From Blasia pusilla (Eukaryota > Marchantiophyta > Marchantiopsida > Blasiales), in assembly GCA_050084515.1 (NCBI GenBank), contig CM114271.1:66774001-66838000 (forward strand): DNA of 64,000 bases, written 5' to 3'. Each line of letters begins with the position of its first letter. Positions within the stretch are counted from its first letter, which is position 1. Below are positions 47,753 to 58,608 of this stretch, in pieces. Made by a program: the position numbers and the translations under genes. Under the pieces are notes generated by a model. It worked only from the letters and a program-made list of their open reading frames with translations, was not told the DNA's origin and ran no database searches.

Positions 47753-50700
47753 CTACTTGCGGCAGAGGAGAGCGTGGGCTAGAGCTTGAAGGTCGCCCAT
47801 GTCGTCGGCCCCACGCTGCTGCTGCTGCTGCTGTTGTTGTTGTTGTGGTTCCATGGAGCTGGAGCGAGACTTGTGGGGCTGCATATCGTCCGGGGGGCTG
47901 GAAGGAGGCAGCTGCTCGAGATCGTGGTGGTGGGCCGGGTCGTAGCAGGGAATTCCTTGTTGGTGGTAGGACTCTTCCTTGATTCGGTTGGCGTATGCTC
48001 GCGCCGACGACGAGCTCCCCGCCATGCCGCTATGGTCGTAAGCCGATCCTCCTCCTCCTCCCCCGTGCTGCTGCTGCTGCTGCTGCTGCTGATGTAACGC
48101 CGCCACTGCCAAACGGCTCGCCAACTGCGCCTGTACAATTGCTAACTCCGCCTGTAAACTTGCCACCTGCCCACATACGTATTCGACCCCACAATCAATC
48201 ACTCTACGGTCCTTTCATCTCCCTTCCCTCATTCAATGCTCTCTCTCTCTCTCCCCCCCTCTCTCTCTCTCACGTATTGATAGCCCATGGATAGCATCAG
48301 AAACATGTCTGAGATTGGCTCAGATTAGCATCGACCTACCTCTGGAGGATCGAGGAGTGGTCGATAGAAAGGTGAGTTGCCAGAGCTGCAGGCGACTGGT
48401 TCAGCTCAGACTCAACGGACCTCAGGAGGTTCGAGTGGATGCTAGAAGGAAGTAGAGGGATAGACGGATGGATCGGTCCGCAGCCACCAGCTCTACATTA
48501 TATAGTGAAGGCGCTGTAGAGCTCTCGATCTCCATAGGGACCATCAACCCCTGTCCTCTCGAGAGCGGATGAAAGGTGAACCTCAAATCAAATAAATATG
48601 CATGGTGGAAAAAGAGGGGGGACTCAAAAGTCAAGTATCCAAAGGCCACAAGAGCCCAGAGCAGGTCCTCGAGTAATTCAAAACAGCTACGTAACTTGAG
48701 CACAAAAGTGCAGTCTTTGGGCCCCACTAGACTCCCAATGCACCAGAATTTCCTATCTTTAAGACGACTGGACTGGGCGGCGACTGATGCTGGCGCGAGA
48801 GCGGCATTGAAGTGGTCCAGTCCACGGGATCCACCCATACGACACAGGAACTGCGCGCAGTGTGGAGGGGAGCTGGCTCCACCGGTGACGTAAGGAGGGA
48901 AGTCCCCTGACGGCTGCGGACCGTGAGCATGAGCATGCAGAAGCAGCACGACAAGTTTTCGAATTTCCCGTCCACTCAGCCGTTAAGATCGTCCATCTCT
49001 GCATGCCCGGTTCTCGGACTCGCACCACGTCCACGAGTCTCCGCAGATAGACCCCACGCTCCTCACCTTTCCAGAGCCGCAGCAGCTCGCGCGTCGACCC
49101 CGATCTACTTAAACCCATCCCAATCACTTCCCCCCTCCCCCCGCCCTCCCAAAACCATCTTCTGTTGCCAGAGAAGTCCACCGACTTCGACTCGGCACTG
49201 GTACTCGATCGATCGCGAGGCCCCCGTGTCTGAATGAAACGATCCAATTCTAACACCGCCGGAGACGAACGAAATACGGAGGAAATCGGAGAGGAGAAAG
49301 AAGAACTCTTCGTCCTCCCACTTTCGTTCACGCTGCCAGATATTAATGCATTTCGATTCACTGGACATTGAAGCCCAATCAGAAAGAGAAGAAGGAGAAG
49401 GAGAAAAGGAAGAGGTCTCGATCGAGTTGGAAACGAAGCGAGATCCGAATCGATTTCGATGTAGACAAGGGAGTCCGTGAGCAGGAGGATGAGAGAGGGG
49501 AAGTCGGGATGGCGGCAAAGCTGGATGTTGGGATCCGGTGCTACGAAACGGTCACTAATGAACTCCACCGGAACTCATCCACGCGCAAATGAAACACATG
49601 AGGCTATAATTACGACACCAAATCTACCCGACCCACCGAAGGAATGGCAGGCAGGCAGGCAGAAAGGCAAGGCATGGCATTGCACGCCAGGACCTCGCTC
49701 AATCCGTGCGCGCATAGCCCAAGACCTTCCATCCAGTGACGTCGCGCTTGCATGATCAGACGGATTGTTCAGAATCAAATATTAATGCTCTTGCTCCGGA
49801 GCAGAAGCAGACAGAGAAGCTTCAGCTGAAGTGAAGTGACTGAAAGAATGAACGAACGAATCTGATCGGATCGGATTCAGTACCAGCGAGTCGGGAGAAC
49901 CTGTCTCTTTTTGCACTGTGCGATAAGGATCTACGATTTCTGGAAACCGTACGCGTCGAGATTCGTATACGATCCCGCCCCCAAATGGCCGCAGCGGTGA
50001 GAGGAGACATGTCATTGCGCGAAATTAGAGATTAGAATTGTATCGTCAGTAGTAGCAGTCGCAGCAACAGCGCGCAGACTCGAATGTGAAATCAATCTCA
50101 AGGAACGTCTCATGCCATATCTCCTTACGAAACATGGCTATGTCGGCACCCAGGCCACCGCGCATTCCTCCAGAGCATGGGGAGAAATGTGCGTTTAGAA
50201 ATGTGCGCACATTTCTCCCCATGCTCTGGAGGAATGCGCACAGGCAACGGACCCGTAAGGAACTCGACTAGACTCAAATCACGTTGCCAAGTAATTAATC
50301 AGACGGCAGTCATTGTTGCAGGAGCAACAACAATTTCACGGGCTTGTGCAGACCCGCCCGCACCGGGGGCCAGCTCTAGATCAAGCTCGAGGATATCGAT
50401 GGATGGACTCATGTTCAGCATGTGCGATAAAGATGTAACCAACATTCTGCCTGCACAGTCAGATCGACAAGACGATAGGGCCTCAAAAGAAGGCAACATC
50501 AGCAACAGATCCTTATAATTTCTACTGGCTCGGCCACACAAGCTAGCAGCGGATCGGAGTACGCAGGCTCGGAATTGGTGATCGCCCAAGCGAAATGCTT
50601 TTCGTTTGGATGGGAAGAGATTGATGGAGGGGAGTAGATGGCGGAATGGAGAGGCGGGTGGTGGTGAAAAATGAGTAATGTATTATTGGGCCGCATACTT

Positions 50701-50982
50701 TACCTGCTGTTGGAGAGCGAAGATGGTAGCGACGCAGCCGTAGACGGGGTCGGAGAGGCGAGCCTGCGCTTCATAGCTGATGGTGAGGACCGCATCGCAG
50801 CGCTTGCCCAGGGGGATGTGCAGCAGCAGCTTCCCGACGTTGCTGGCTCCGAAGATTTTGTGCACCGCTGCGAAGCGAGCGGCTCCCTGTTCCGCTCCGA
50901 AGTAGGGAGCGAAGATGCAACCCCTCACACATTTTCTCCGCAAGAACTTGCAGGCCCCACAGGGTGCCCCGCTACTGCTCAT
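47753..50982 (-). CDS. Class I LOB-domain (LBD/ASL) transcription factor, two exons
   Basis: On the minus strand, exon 1 is 50982-50704 and exon 2 is 48166-47753, giving 230 residues across a 2537-bp intron. ATG at 50982 is used (the codon before it is GTG). The LOB domain is complete. Its zinc-like block C-x2-C-x6-C-x3-C starts at residue 8 ([11 protein letters not shown]). The GAS block includes [13 protein letters not shown], and the [11 protein letters not shown] segment leads into a leucine-zipper-like coiled coil ([19 protein letters not shown]). An intact zipper marks class I, whose members act as nuclear DNA-binding regulators of organ and lateral growth in flowering plants. The intron falls just before VASLQAEL, the conserved position for the family. 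The C-terminus is low complexity: runs of 8 Q, 6 G and 10 Q encoded by CAG/CAA repeats. The specific orthologue cannot be assigned. Confidence 0.92.
47815..47845. repeat. Coding trinucleotide repeat (CTG/TTG on + strand), 10-Gln tract
   Basis: It encodes the second polyglutamine run of the LBD protein on the minus strand. CAG and CAA codons are mixed. Confidence 0.85.
48068..48091. repeat. Coding trinucleotide repeat (CTG)8, 8-Gln tract
   Basis: Eight uninterrupted CTG units encode glutamines of the LBD protein on the minus strand. A pure repeat is likely to vary in length between individuals. Confidence 0.85.
50160..50239. repeat. Perfect 34-bp hairpin within the LBD intron
   Basis: The arms 50160-50193 and 50206-50239 are exact reverse complements, with a 12-nt spacer. 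The arm begins gcgcattcctccagagcatg. The sequence just before the left arm (gcacccaggccaccg) resembles the sequence just after the right arm (gcacaggcaacgg). Confidence 0.9.
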
Positions 50983-50996
50983 CACCCCCTCTAATC

Positions 50997-50997
<1 letters not shown>

Positions 50998-51054
<57 letters not shown>

Positions 51055-51073
51055 ATCGATCGATCGATCGATG
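50998..51073. repeat. (CT)n microsatellite plus (ATCG)n in the LBD 5' leader
   Basis: About 25 CT units (51001-51050) are followed by a T run and four to five ATCG units (51055-51072). On the gene's strand this is a long GA repeat starting about 18 bp upstream of the LBD start codon, so it is probably in the 5' UTR or core promoter. GA repeats are common in plant promoters of developmental genes. Confidence 0.9.
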
Positions 51074-53430
51074 GATGCACTCTCTTGCTGTTGTTGTTCC
51101 TGTGGCAGCGCGCTCTTAGTTTTCCACAGAAACAGTGGTTAATTTTCCAAGTCGGCGCTCGATGGAAGCGGTTTCGAAGTTAGCTGACTCTGTGCCGACT
51201 AGGACTCTAATGGATGTCAAATTCGACTCTACGGATCCTAAAACGCCTATCGATTCTCGGGAGATTTTGACATGCGACGCTGTAACTTCGATGGCATACG
51301 GCAAGAGCATTGATGGACCTCAACTACTCCTGTCCCTCTGGGAAGCGTGCGATTCAGATGGATGTCCTCCTCTGTGGTAATTCGAGCGCGTTGAGGTAGT
51401 GTTGCTGATGTCGTGTTCTTCTACTTCTGTGTGCTCTTGCTTGCCTACGGGACTGGGCCTCCAGTCAGGATCAAAGCGGATGGGAGATTGAAACTCCCAC
51501 TGTCACAATCACATCGAATTAGAATCAACCTGTCAACGGCACCTTGGAGTTGAAATCAGATGACCGATGTGCTACAAGGTCTGAAGAAAGGAAGCCGCAT
51601 AGATTAATTCCTGGGGGTTTGACGACAGCGCCTCGAAGTGCTATTCGCTTCCCAGACTCGTTTTCGTCGCTGCTGTTGTTGAAATTATTCTCCTAGCTAT
51701 ACGCGTCGTCCTCCCCCGTGATACATGCTCGACGCTCTCTCTCTCTCTCCCCTCGCGAATCGAATTGGATTGGAGAGGTGTGCAGAAGTCTGAGACTCTC
51801 AAGAAAGGAAAGGCAGGGACAGTGCGGAGCGCTTTTGCTCTGAGTGAGATCGACAAGGCCTCCGCTCCAGGCGGCCCAGGCAGTCTACGTGCGCCCTTGG
51901 CCAGCAGCTACCACTGCAGCGGATCGCGAACGAATCAGCAGCGGTAGATAGACAGATAGATCTTTCTCGGATGTCCGATACTACAAATCTCTACGGAGCG
52001 CGACGCAACAAACACCACCACCACCACACTCTCGGTGTGTGTGTGTCTGTGTGAGTGAGTTTATCCGAGTATCTCACCCCCTCGACAACAGCAGACGCTG
52101 ATTGTGTGTCCCCTTCCTCTCCGATCTGTTTCTGTGGGTCCGGATCTCCCCTCTCTATACACTCTACAGACGAGTCTGCTGAGAATGCGATCCTTCTCTC
52201 CCTACTCCGCCCACACTCCCCTACTGTAGAGGAGACCCGTCCGCCACCATAGGCTGCACAGCCGCCAGTCACATTTACGCCGTCCGCCCCCTTGCGACGG
52301 AACGGCGTCGACAGTGAGCATTCCTTCGGTTCTTACCGCGGGTAAGACTGGTCGTTCGTGCAGGTGACGGTAACCGTGGTTAGCCTGTGCCCGGGGACTC
52401 GGTTCCCGCACGCGTGTCATTCTCGCGTCGCGTACCTGCACTATCGATGGCCTGTTTCGCACCCACACCACGACCAGGCTGACGGCTAGGTGACGCCAGA
52501 GAGAGAGCCCATCAACCCACGGTAACTAATCGGCACCGGTTATGACCACTTCGGACATGCTCACTGCTTACGGCTTTTCAGCCACGTGTACCATGCACGA
52601 GATCCGCGCTCACCCGTGGGCCCCACCTCGAACCTCTTCGTATTCACCTTCGCCATCTTCACTCCACTCGCCTTTGCGTCGTTACCGTTTTACCTTTGCG
52701 GTTACCCCGCTGTGGGTCCCCGGGCAAAAGTGGACATTTGTCGCCACGACAGGTGACGGATCCAACGGTCGGAGTTTTGTACACATCGGGTTATGATCGC
52801 CGGATGTTCTTAATCGATGCTAGCAATCCCGACACGACTGGTTTCTTCCTGCCAAGCTGTGGCCTTCCCGGCGTTCTTCTGCCTGTGCTGTTCACCGGCC
52901 TCTTCACAATAGCACGTTGTCTTTCCCGGCGATACAGTAAATTTTAATAACTAAACCCCGTGATGTAGTTAGCGCCTGCGGATGTATGTAGATGAGGAAC
53001 GTGCTCATGCACCCCGTTCTTGTCTTATTTTGTCGTTTGTGCATGATTCAGTTTATATTGTTGGAGTATAATATATTTATTACTTTTATATTCAAATTTG
53101 AAAAATTAATGATTATTATAAACTAGTACTAGATTAAGGGAATCTTCTCAAACCCCCTCCAGCAGAGGGGTCCATCTGTTTTGTCCCTATGCCTGCCTGG
53201 AGGGAGGGATACCTTTGACTCGGTATTTGCTTTCTAAGTTCATTCCTTCTCCTTAATTTTCTTGCATTAACTCATTCATTCTTTTTCTTTTTTACGTCTA
53301 TTTTATTAGGAGTAGAAATGGTATGTTCCTACCGTCTAAGTTTGTCAATGTTCTCTCTATCCATCTCCTTCCCTATTATTTATCAGGTTTCCTCTCAAAG
53401 AGGCTAGGATGAACACCAAGTCCTTGGGAA
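51074..53430. other. Upstream region of the LBD gene, then AT-rich transition
   Basis: To about 53.0 kb the sequence is gene-island-like, with short pyrimidine and GT repeats (51736-51750, 52016-52050). It should hold the LBD promoter, but no specific sites are assignable. No coding frame is recognisable. After about 53.05 kb it becomes AT-rich. The 18-mer ggaacgtgctcatgcacc at 52996-53013 recurs at 53969-53986. Confidence 0.4.
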
Positions 53431-53563
53431 GGGCCCATATGTCTTTATATCCCTCCAAGTATAGCTGGTCCTCCAATTCCATATCTTCCCTATATATAGA
53501 GAAGATATAAGGATATATTGGAGGACCAGCTATACTTGGAGGGATATAAAGACATATGGGCCC
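53431..53563. repeat. Perfect 47-bp-arm foldback, 133 bp in total
   Basis: 53431-53477 and 53517-53563 are exact reverse complements over 47 bp (arm start gggcccatatgtctttatat). The 39-bp centre is itself partly self-complementary (atatcttc / gaagatat), so nearly the whole unit can fold. No ORF and no clear target duplication was seen. It could be a young MITE, a small-RNA hairpin locus or a snap-back duplication. Confidence 0.9.
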
Positions 53564-53959
53564 TATACTGTTGAAAATTTATCCTTTTCTTTCTTCATCT
53601 GGTTTATTGAAAATCTAAGTTTTTTCTTCTCTTATTGAAATAAAATATTTTATTTAAAAATATATTCGCATTTTCTTTTGTTGAAAATTAATGAAATTTT
53701 TTTTCCATCCGATTTTGAGAATGCGTCCCTTTTCTACTTTCCTTGCTTATTTCAAATTATCTCTCTTTCCCTCTCCTATTGAAAAGTTAACACGTATCGC
53801 TCCTCCCGTCCTTACAATTTTTTCCTCCGCGAGAATTTCAAAGGAATCCATTTCTTTCTCTCCTCCTCTACACTCAATGTTATTTCTCCCCTCTTCTCTT
53901 ATTGAAAATTAAGGCATACCTTGTTGAAAATATTTCCCTTTCTTTCAAACATGGTAAAC

Positions 53960-54005
53960 ATATCATAGGGAACGTGCTCATGCACCTATGAATTCCCTAT
54001 GATAT
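53960..54005. repeat. 13-bp stem hairpin carrying a copied 18-mer
   Basis: atatcatagggaa (53960-53972) pairs with ttccctatgatat (53993-54005). The 20-nt spacer overlaps an 18-mer identical to 52996-53013. Confidence 0.65.
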
Positions 54006-54600
54006 TTTTCTATTTATCACCTTTCAAAAGATGTAAATTACCATCATATTGGAGTAAAAAAATTTTACCTAATTTTAGGGATGGTAAATATACCTCTCCA
54101 TAGAGTGGTAACTTCCATTGTAAGAGGATGGTAAATTTGGTTTATCTCCCCTTGTCCATGGTAGTTTTACCTCTTGGTAAGTTTGTAGGCATGGAAACTG
54201 TAACTCTCTAGGTTGTGGTAAATATTTTTACCTCCTTAAAAAGATGATAATGGTACTAAACTATTTGTTAGGTTGGTAAAATTCATTCACCTTCATTAAT
54301 TCATAGTAATTTTACTTCGTTATATGAATGGTAATTTTTTTTACCTCTTTTGATATGTGGTAAATTTATCTCTAAATACATATTGTAAACAATGAAACAT
54401 GTTTACCACTATGAAAATATGAAGATACGAAGGGATTGGTAAATTTCTTTTGTCCCTTTTAATCCGTGGTTATTTAGCTAATTGGTAGATTCGTAAATTG
54501 ACCTTGTGTATGTTTATGAAGATGATAACATTGCTTAGTATGAAAGGTGGTAAATTCAGTTTATCCATTTCATTGGATGGTAAAAATCCCACATTTTATG
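54003..54600. repeat. GGTAA/TTACC-rich quasi-periodic stretch
   Basis: The word ggtaa, usually as (a)tggtaaat, recurs about a dozen times in 600 bp, spaced roughly 25-60 bp, with its complement ttacc interleaved. There is no coding frame. It looks like a decayed minisatellite. Confidence 0.55.
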
Positions 54601-55973
54601 CAAATGAAATCACTTGAAATAAAAGATTCAAAATTTTCTTCACAAACAACGTATTCAAAAAACTAATGAATACTTTATACAAATGAGTCAAAATATGTAG
54701 AAAGCCCTCTCATCCCCTACATATGAATGTACCTTCTCTTGTTAAGATCTTGTTCCTTACCTACTTATTCCCAAATCTATGTCTTTGACATGTCTAGTCT
54801 TCTTGCAATCTACCAATACAAATCCCGATAGAAGGCGATCGAAAGGGAGCAGAGAGAAGGTGGATTATGAACTTGGACAAGCATCACCATCATTACCTGC
54901 CCCTCTTCTCAGCATATTATTTGGATTTTTTCAAGAATCTAGTGGGTCATCATATTTTCACCACTCAATTCAAGGAGTATATTTTGCCTCATTAAACCAA
55001 GAAGAGGTGCCAAAAGTTGTACCAAATCCCCATATGGAATTCTCTTGCAAGCTCTTTAGAAATTGAGACTCCACACAAGACAAAAAGAACTTTTTCCGGC
55101 CGGACGAGGGTATGTTTGTGTAGATTAGCTCCTTGATCCTAAACTTGTAATATTGGGTCAAGGATGACTTTCTCAAAATATTAATTTGCTCTAATTGGTC
55201 CAAAACTAAGGGGTAACCTACCCTTGCAAGTTACCCTACTCTTGAGCAAGTCATCTTCAACCTATTGGGTTTGGCCTACGGTCTCCCCTTACACGCCACG
55301 TGGATAATCTTCGAATCGCTATTCCACTCCAAAAGACGTGATAGTTATCGCATGCATACATATTCGTACACAATATACTTCGTTGTCACTATCAAACATA
55401 CAAAACACTAGAATAACATATTCAACCATGGAATACAAACATAAAGGTTGGTAGCGACCAAAATATCTCCAATTGCCCTCCTAGTTGTTGGTTAGATCCC
55501 TCTAACTCCAAATGACCATCTATCGATATATCTACCTACTTACGACAAACATTTGCAAAATGGATGGCGCAAGAGGACTTTACCAAAGTTGGGGAGGGGT
55601 GGGGATCTCTAAAACTATACATAAGGGGGAGGGTCACCAAGTGGTGCTTGGAACTTGAACTCTACTTTGGGGCGCTACAGGGCGAACAAAGGGCACATAG
55701 TGGATCGGGAGGTTGGCTTCGGGATGTGGACACCAAGCCATGTCCCTATGAACGAATTATGGATGAAAACCTTGGACCTCAACACGTGACTCTTATCTCG
55801 AGCCTCGGTTAGAGACTCATTCAAGATTTATTGGAGAGTTGGAACCGCCAGGCGGACAAGCATTGTTTTAGGTGCCTAGACTATCTAGGAAGATTTGCCC
55901 ATGTTGGAAGTCAGGGGTTATGAACTCTAGAGCTTGATGAATGGCCCGAGTTGGGAACGCGGGAAGACAAAAG
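54601..55973. other. Intergenic DNA without a recognised gene
   Basis: Open frames at 54779-55066 and 55564-55812 are under 100 residues and resemble nothing I know. They may be transposon debris. Confidence 0.35.
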
Positions 55974-56228
55974 CATGGTTGTACAAAAACGGACAAGTCC
56001 TTCCTTGGGACAGACATGGACGGAAAATTTTGGATATGTCCATGGACATGGGTTCCAAGAGGTGGGACCCACACTTTTTGTCCATGATGGAAGGCAAGGC
56101 AAGGATGAGAGGAGCGATGAGGGAGGATGGGAGTGGAGGTGGAGGAAGAAAGAAATGGGGGAGTATGGAACTCAAAGGCAAGTAAGGGTAATGAGAAAGA
56201 AGGAAAAGGTGGGGCCCATACGGACAAG
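55966..56228. mobile_element. Truncated hAT-like copy
   Basis: It starts catggttgtacaaaaacgg at 55974, the alternative terminus of the family, and is collinear with 9727-9985 (acaagtcc, then aggtgggaccc, a purine-rich ggagg tract, and gggcccata). It stops after ggacaag near 56228 without the CAACCTTG-type end, so one side is missing. Confidence 0.6.
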
Positions 56229-57444
56229 TTTGGTTATTTGATGCAAGACCCCGTGTAGAGTTTATGGGGAGTGAGTACACATTGTATTCCAAGTCTACCT
56301 TAACCTATGAGTCAGGAAAATATGTGATCAAAGGTTTCTAGGGACTCATGCAACTGCTTGTGGTAGGGGAGGGGAGGTGTAGAGGGGGTATACTCTTGGG
56401 GAGATCCATTTGATATATATCTTTAGATATTACTCAAATTTATTCACATTCAAACAAGTCTATGCTAGTGTATTAGGTTAGGAGTCTCTTTAGCCAAGAT
56501 TGGATCATGAATTATCTTGAGCAAAATTTCATGAAAATAAACAAGTTTGTCCCTAATACTGACTTGTACATTCTCACCTTCATAACCTATAAATTTTTGA
56601 ACTTGTATTATTAATCCAAGCTTGGAAACCCAAATAAAAATACAAACCAAGGGGAGCCTGATGTGAAATGAGCTTGGGAGAGCGGAAGGGTTAGAAATGG
56701 CAAGAAAGTAGAGGGTCACATTCTAAGAACTGGGAGGTGGGTTTGGATGTAGGATTTTGAAAACATGCGAGAAAAATTTCTCGCGCAAACAAATCAATCC
56801 ATAGGACAAACATAAGTTCGTATGCAACCTTAATATTGAAATCACATATATATTTGAGCTACTTCTTCTCCCATTTCTCTTTTGTAAGTATGACATGTAT
56901 GCACAAATGTATCTAAGCCATATGGAGAATAAATATAATGTTACATTTTGTCATAAAATGCAATGCCATCGAAAGTTGAAATTAATGGAATGTGTCCAAT
57001 TATTAATATACAAATTTCATAGGATTCATAAGGTAGATGGACCTCGCATCTTGAGCCTCTCATATCTTCATGATAACCAATATGTATTTTGTATCATATA
57101 TTCATAATTATATTATGTATCATATTATACACATAAGGGATCGCATTATAGCAATTCTTATCACTAGGAGGTTTTCAAGCATTATAGAAAGAATATGATA
57201 TGTATTCCATAATATCTTAAGAAATAATTTGATTCTTATTAAATATAAAATTTCACTTGTTAGATCTTTTTGGACATGTGCAATTCAGTAAAGATCAATT
57301 ATTAGCATGGACATTAATCTTTAAACCTACAATCCTATACTTATTGAATATTCAAGTATTGTGATTGAATTTATAGGCATGGGTTCCACATAACCCTAAT
57401 ATTCAATAATTTTTTTTAAAATTCTTGAATTTCATGCCAAATTT
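56229..57444. other. AT-rich intergenic DNA
   Basis: No gene is seen. A 40-bp fragment of the hAT-like family (ataggacaaacataag, ending tgcaacctt) lies at about 56800-56831. Confidence 0.4.
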
Positions 57445-57770
57445 CCCATTGGCAAGGTTGTATTTGGACAAAGTCTATGTTTGTGGATTTTTCCATGTCT
57501 GTGGACTTACGTCCGTCATGTGGAAAAGACTTGTCTATGTGGGCCCCACCTTCCCCCTATTTTTTATTCCTCCCACTTGTCTTTGTGTTTCATACTTTCC
57601 TGTTTCTTCCTCTCTCCACTTGCACTCCCTTCCCCCTTATTTTCCCACTCGCCCTTATCGTGCTTTGCATCATGAACTATAAGTGTGGGTCCTGCCTCTT
57701 GCAATCCATTTCCGTGAACATGTCCACACTTGTCTGTCCATGTCCCTTTTTGTGCAACCATGCCCATTAG
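57445..57770. mobile_element. hAT-like element, 310 bp, 7-of-8 target duplication
   Basis: The body 57453-57762 begins caaggttgtatttgg and ends gtgcaaccatg. The flanks cccattgg (57445-57452) and cccattag (57763-57770) differ at one position. It is collinear with 15595-15914, with an interior of pyrimidine-rich ctccact/ccctt tracts and gggccccacc. Confidence 0.78.
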
Positions 57771-58081
57771 ACAACCTATCATTATTATGACACCTTTTTT
57801 TTCCTACAACGCAAATTGACAGTCAACAATCAAATATTCCATAAATTATTTCAGAATTCTCTACAATTTTAAAATTTGGATATTCTATTAGGACTCGTGA
57901 TTAATTAAGAATCAATAGTATTAAGTTTACCAATAATATAAGACTTTGAATCATACTGCTTAAAGTCAATTTAAGAAATTTCATCATTTTACTAATAAAT
58001 ACCAACAAATGTGTCTCTATAATCTAGCCTACTATACACTTAAGTTGCATCCCTTAAAATATTTCTTAATATCTTAGCATG
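57771..58081. other. AT-rich spacer between two hAT-like copies
   Basis: No gene or repeat is recognised. Confidence 0.4.
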
Positions 58082-58608
58082 GTAGATATCAAGGTTGTAC
58101 ATGGACAAAGTCTATTTCTGCGGATTTATGTCCAACCTAGGAACATACATGTTTGTGAGGGCTTGACTGCCCATATCCGACATGCACCCTGATCCACCCT
58201 GCCCGCATCCCCACCCACCAATCCCACACCGCATCCGAGCACCCTCCTTGCTCGCATCTCTCGTGCAGGGCCGCAACCCCGACCCGCATCAGAGAAGTGC
58301 AAAGTGTAGGTTGCATGGGCCCGTATGTACCCTACCCGCTTGGGGATATGTTTTATAGAAGTTTTTTTTAAATAAATTTTTTTCCCCACATTTTTCCTAT
58401 AGGCTAGGCCCACACCCCACTTGCATCCGACCTACATGGGAGGGATGTACGTAGGGCGCAAGCCAGACACGATTGGAGATTGCAAGAGGGACGCATGCTT
58501 TGCGGGACGAGGAGAAGGAACAAGTGCGAGATCAGGTGTTGGACGGCATGTCTGGACAAGTCTGTCCCATGGACAGACAAGTCCGCTTCTTGTAACCTTG
58601 GTAGACAC
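58082..58608. mobile_element. hAT-like element, 511 bp, GC-rich interior subfamily
   Basis: The body 58090-58600 starts caaggttgtacatgg and ends cttgtaaccttg. The flanks gtagatat and gtagacac match at 6 of 8 positions. The interior is GC-rich (ctgcccgcatccccaccc, gggccgcaaccccgac) and related to the repeat surrounding 15595-15914. A ggacaagtctgtcccatgga-type palindrome lies near the right end. No transposase is encoded. Confidence 0.7.

Noticed and set aside
48759-49568. 269-residue minus-strand open frame inside the LBD intron
   Set aside because: No recognisable domain, low-complexity leucine runs, located in the intron of a well-supported gene, and overlapped by other chance frames in GC-rich DNA.
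50983-50985. Upstream GTG as LBD start
   Set aside because: Non-ATG start is unnecessary; the next codon is ATG in the same frame and gives the usual LOB N-terminus.
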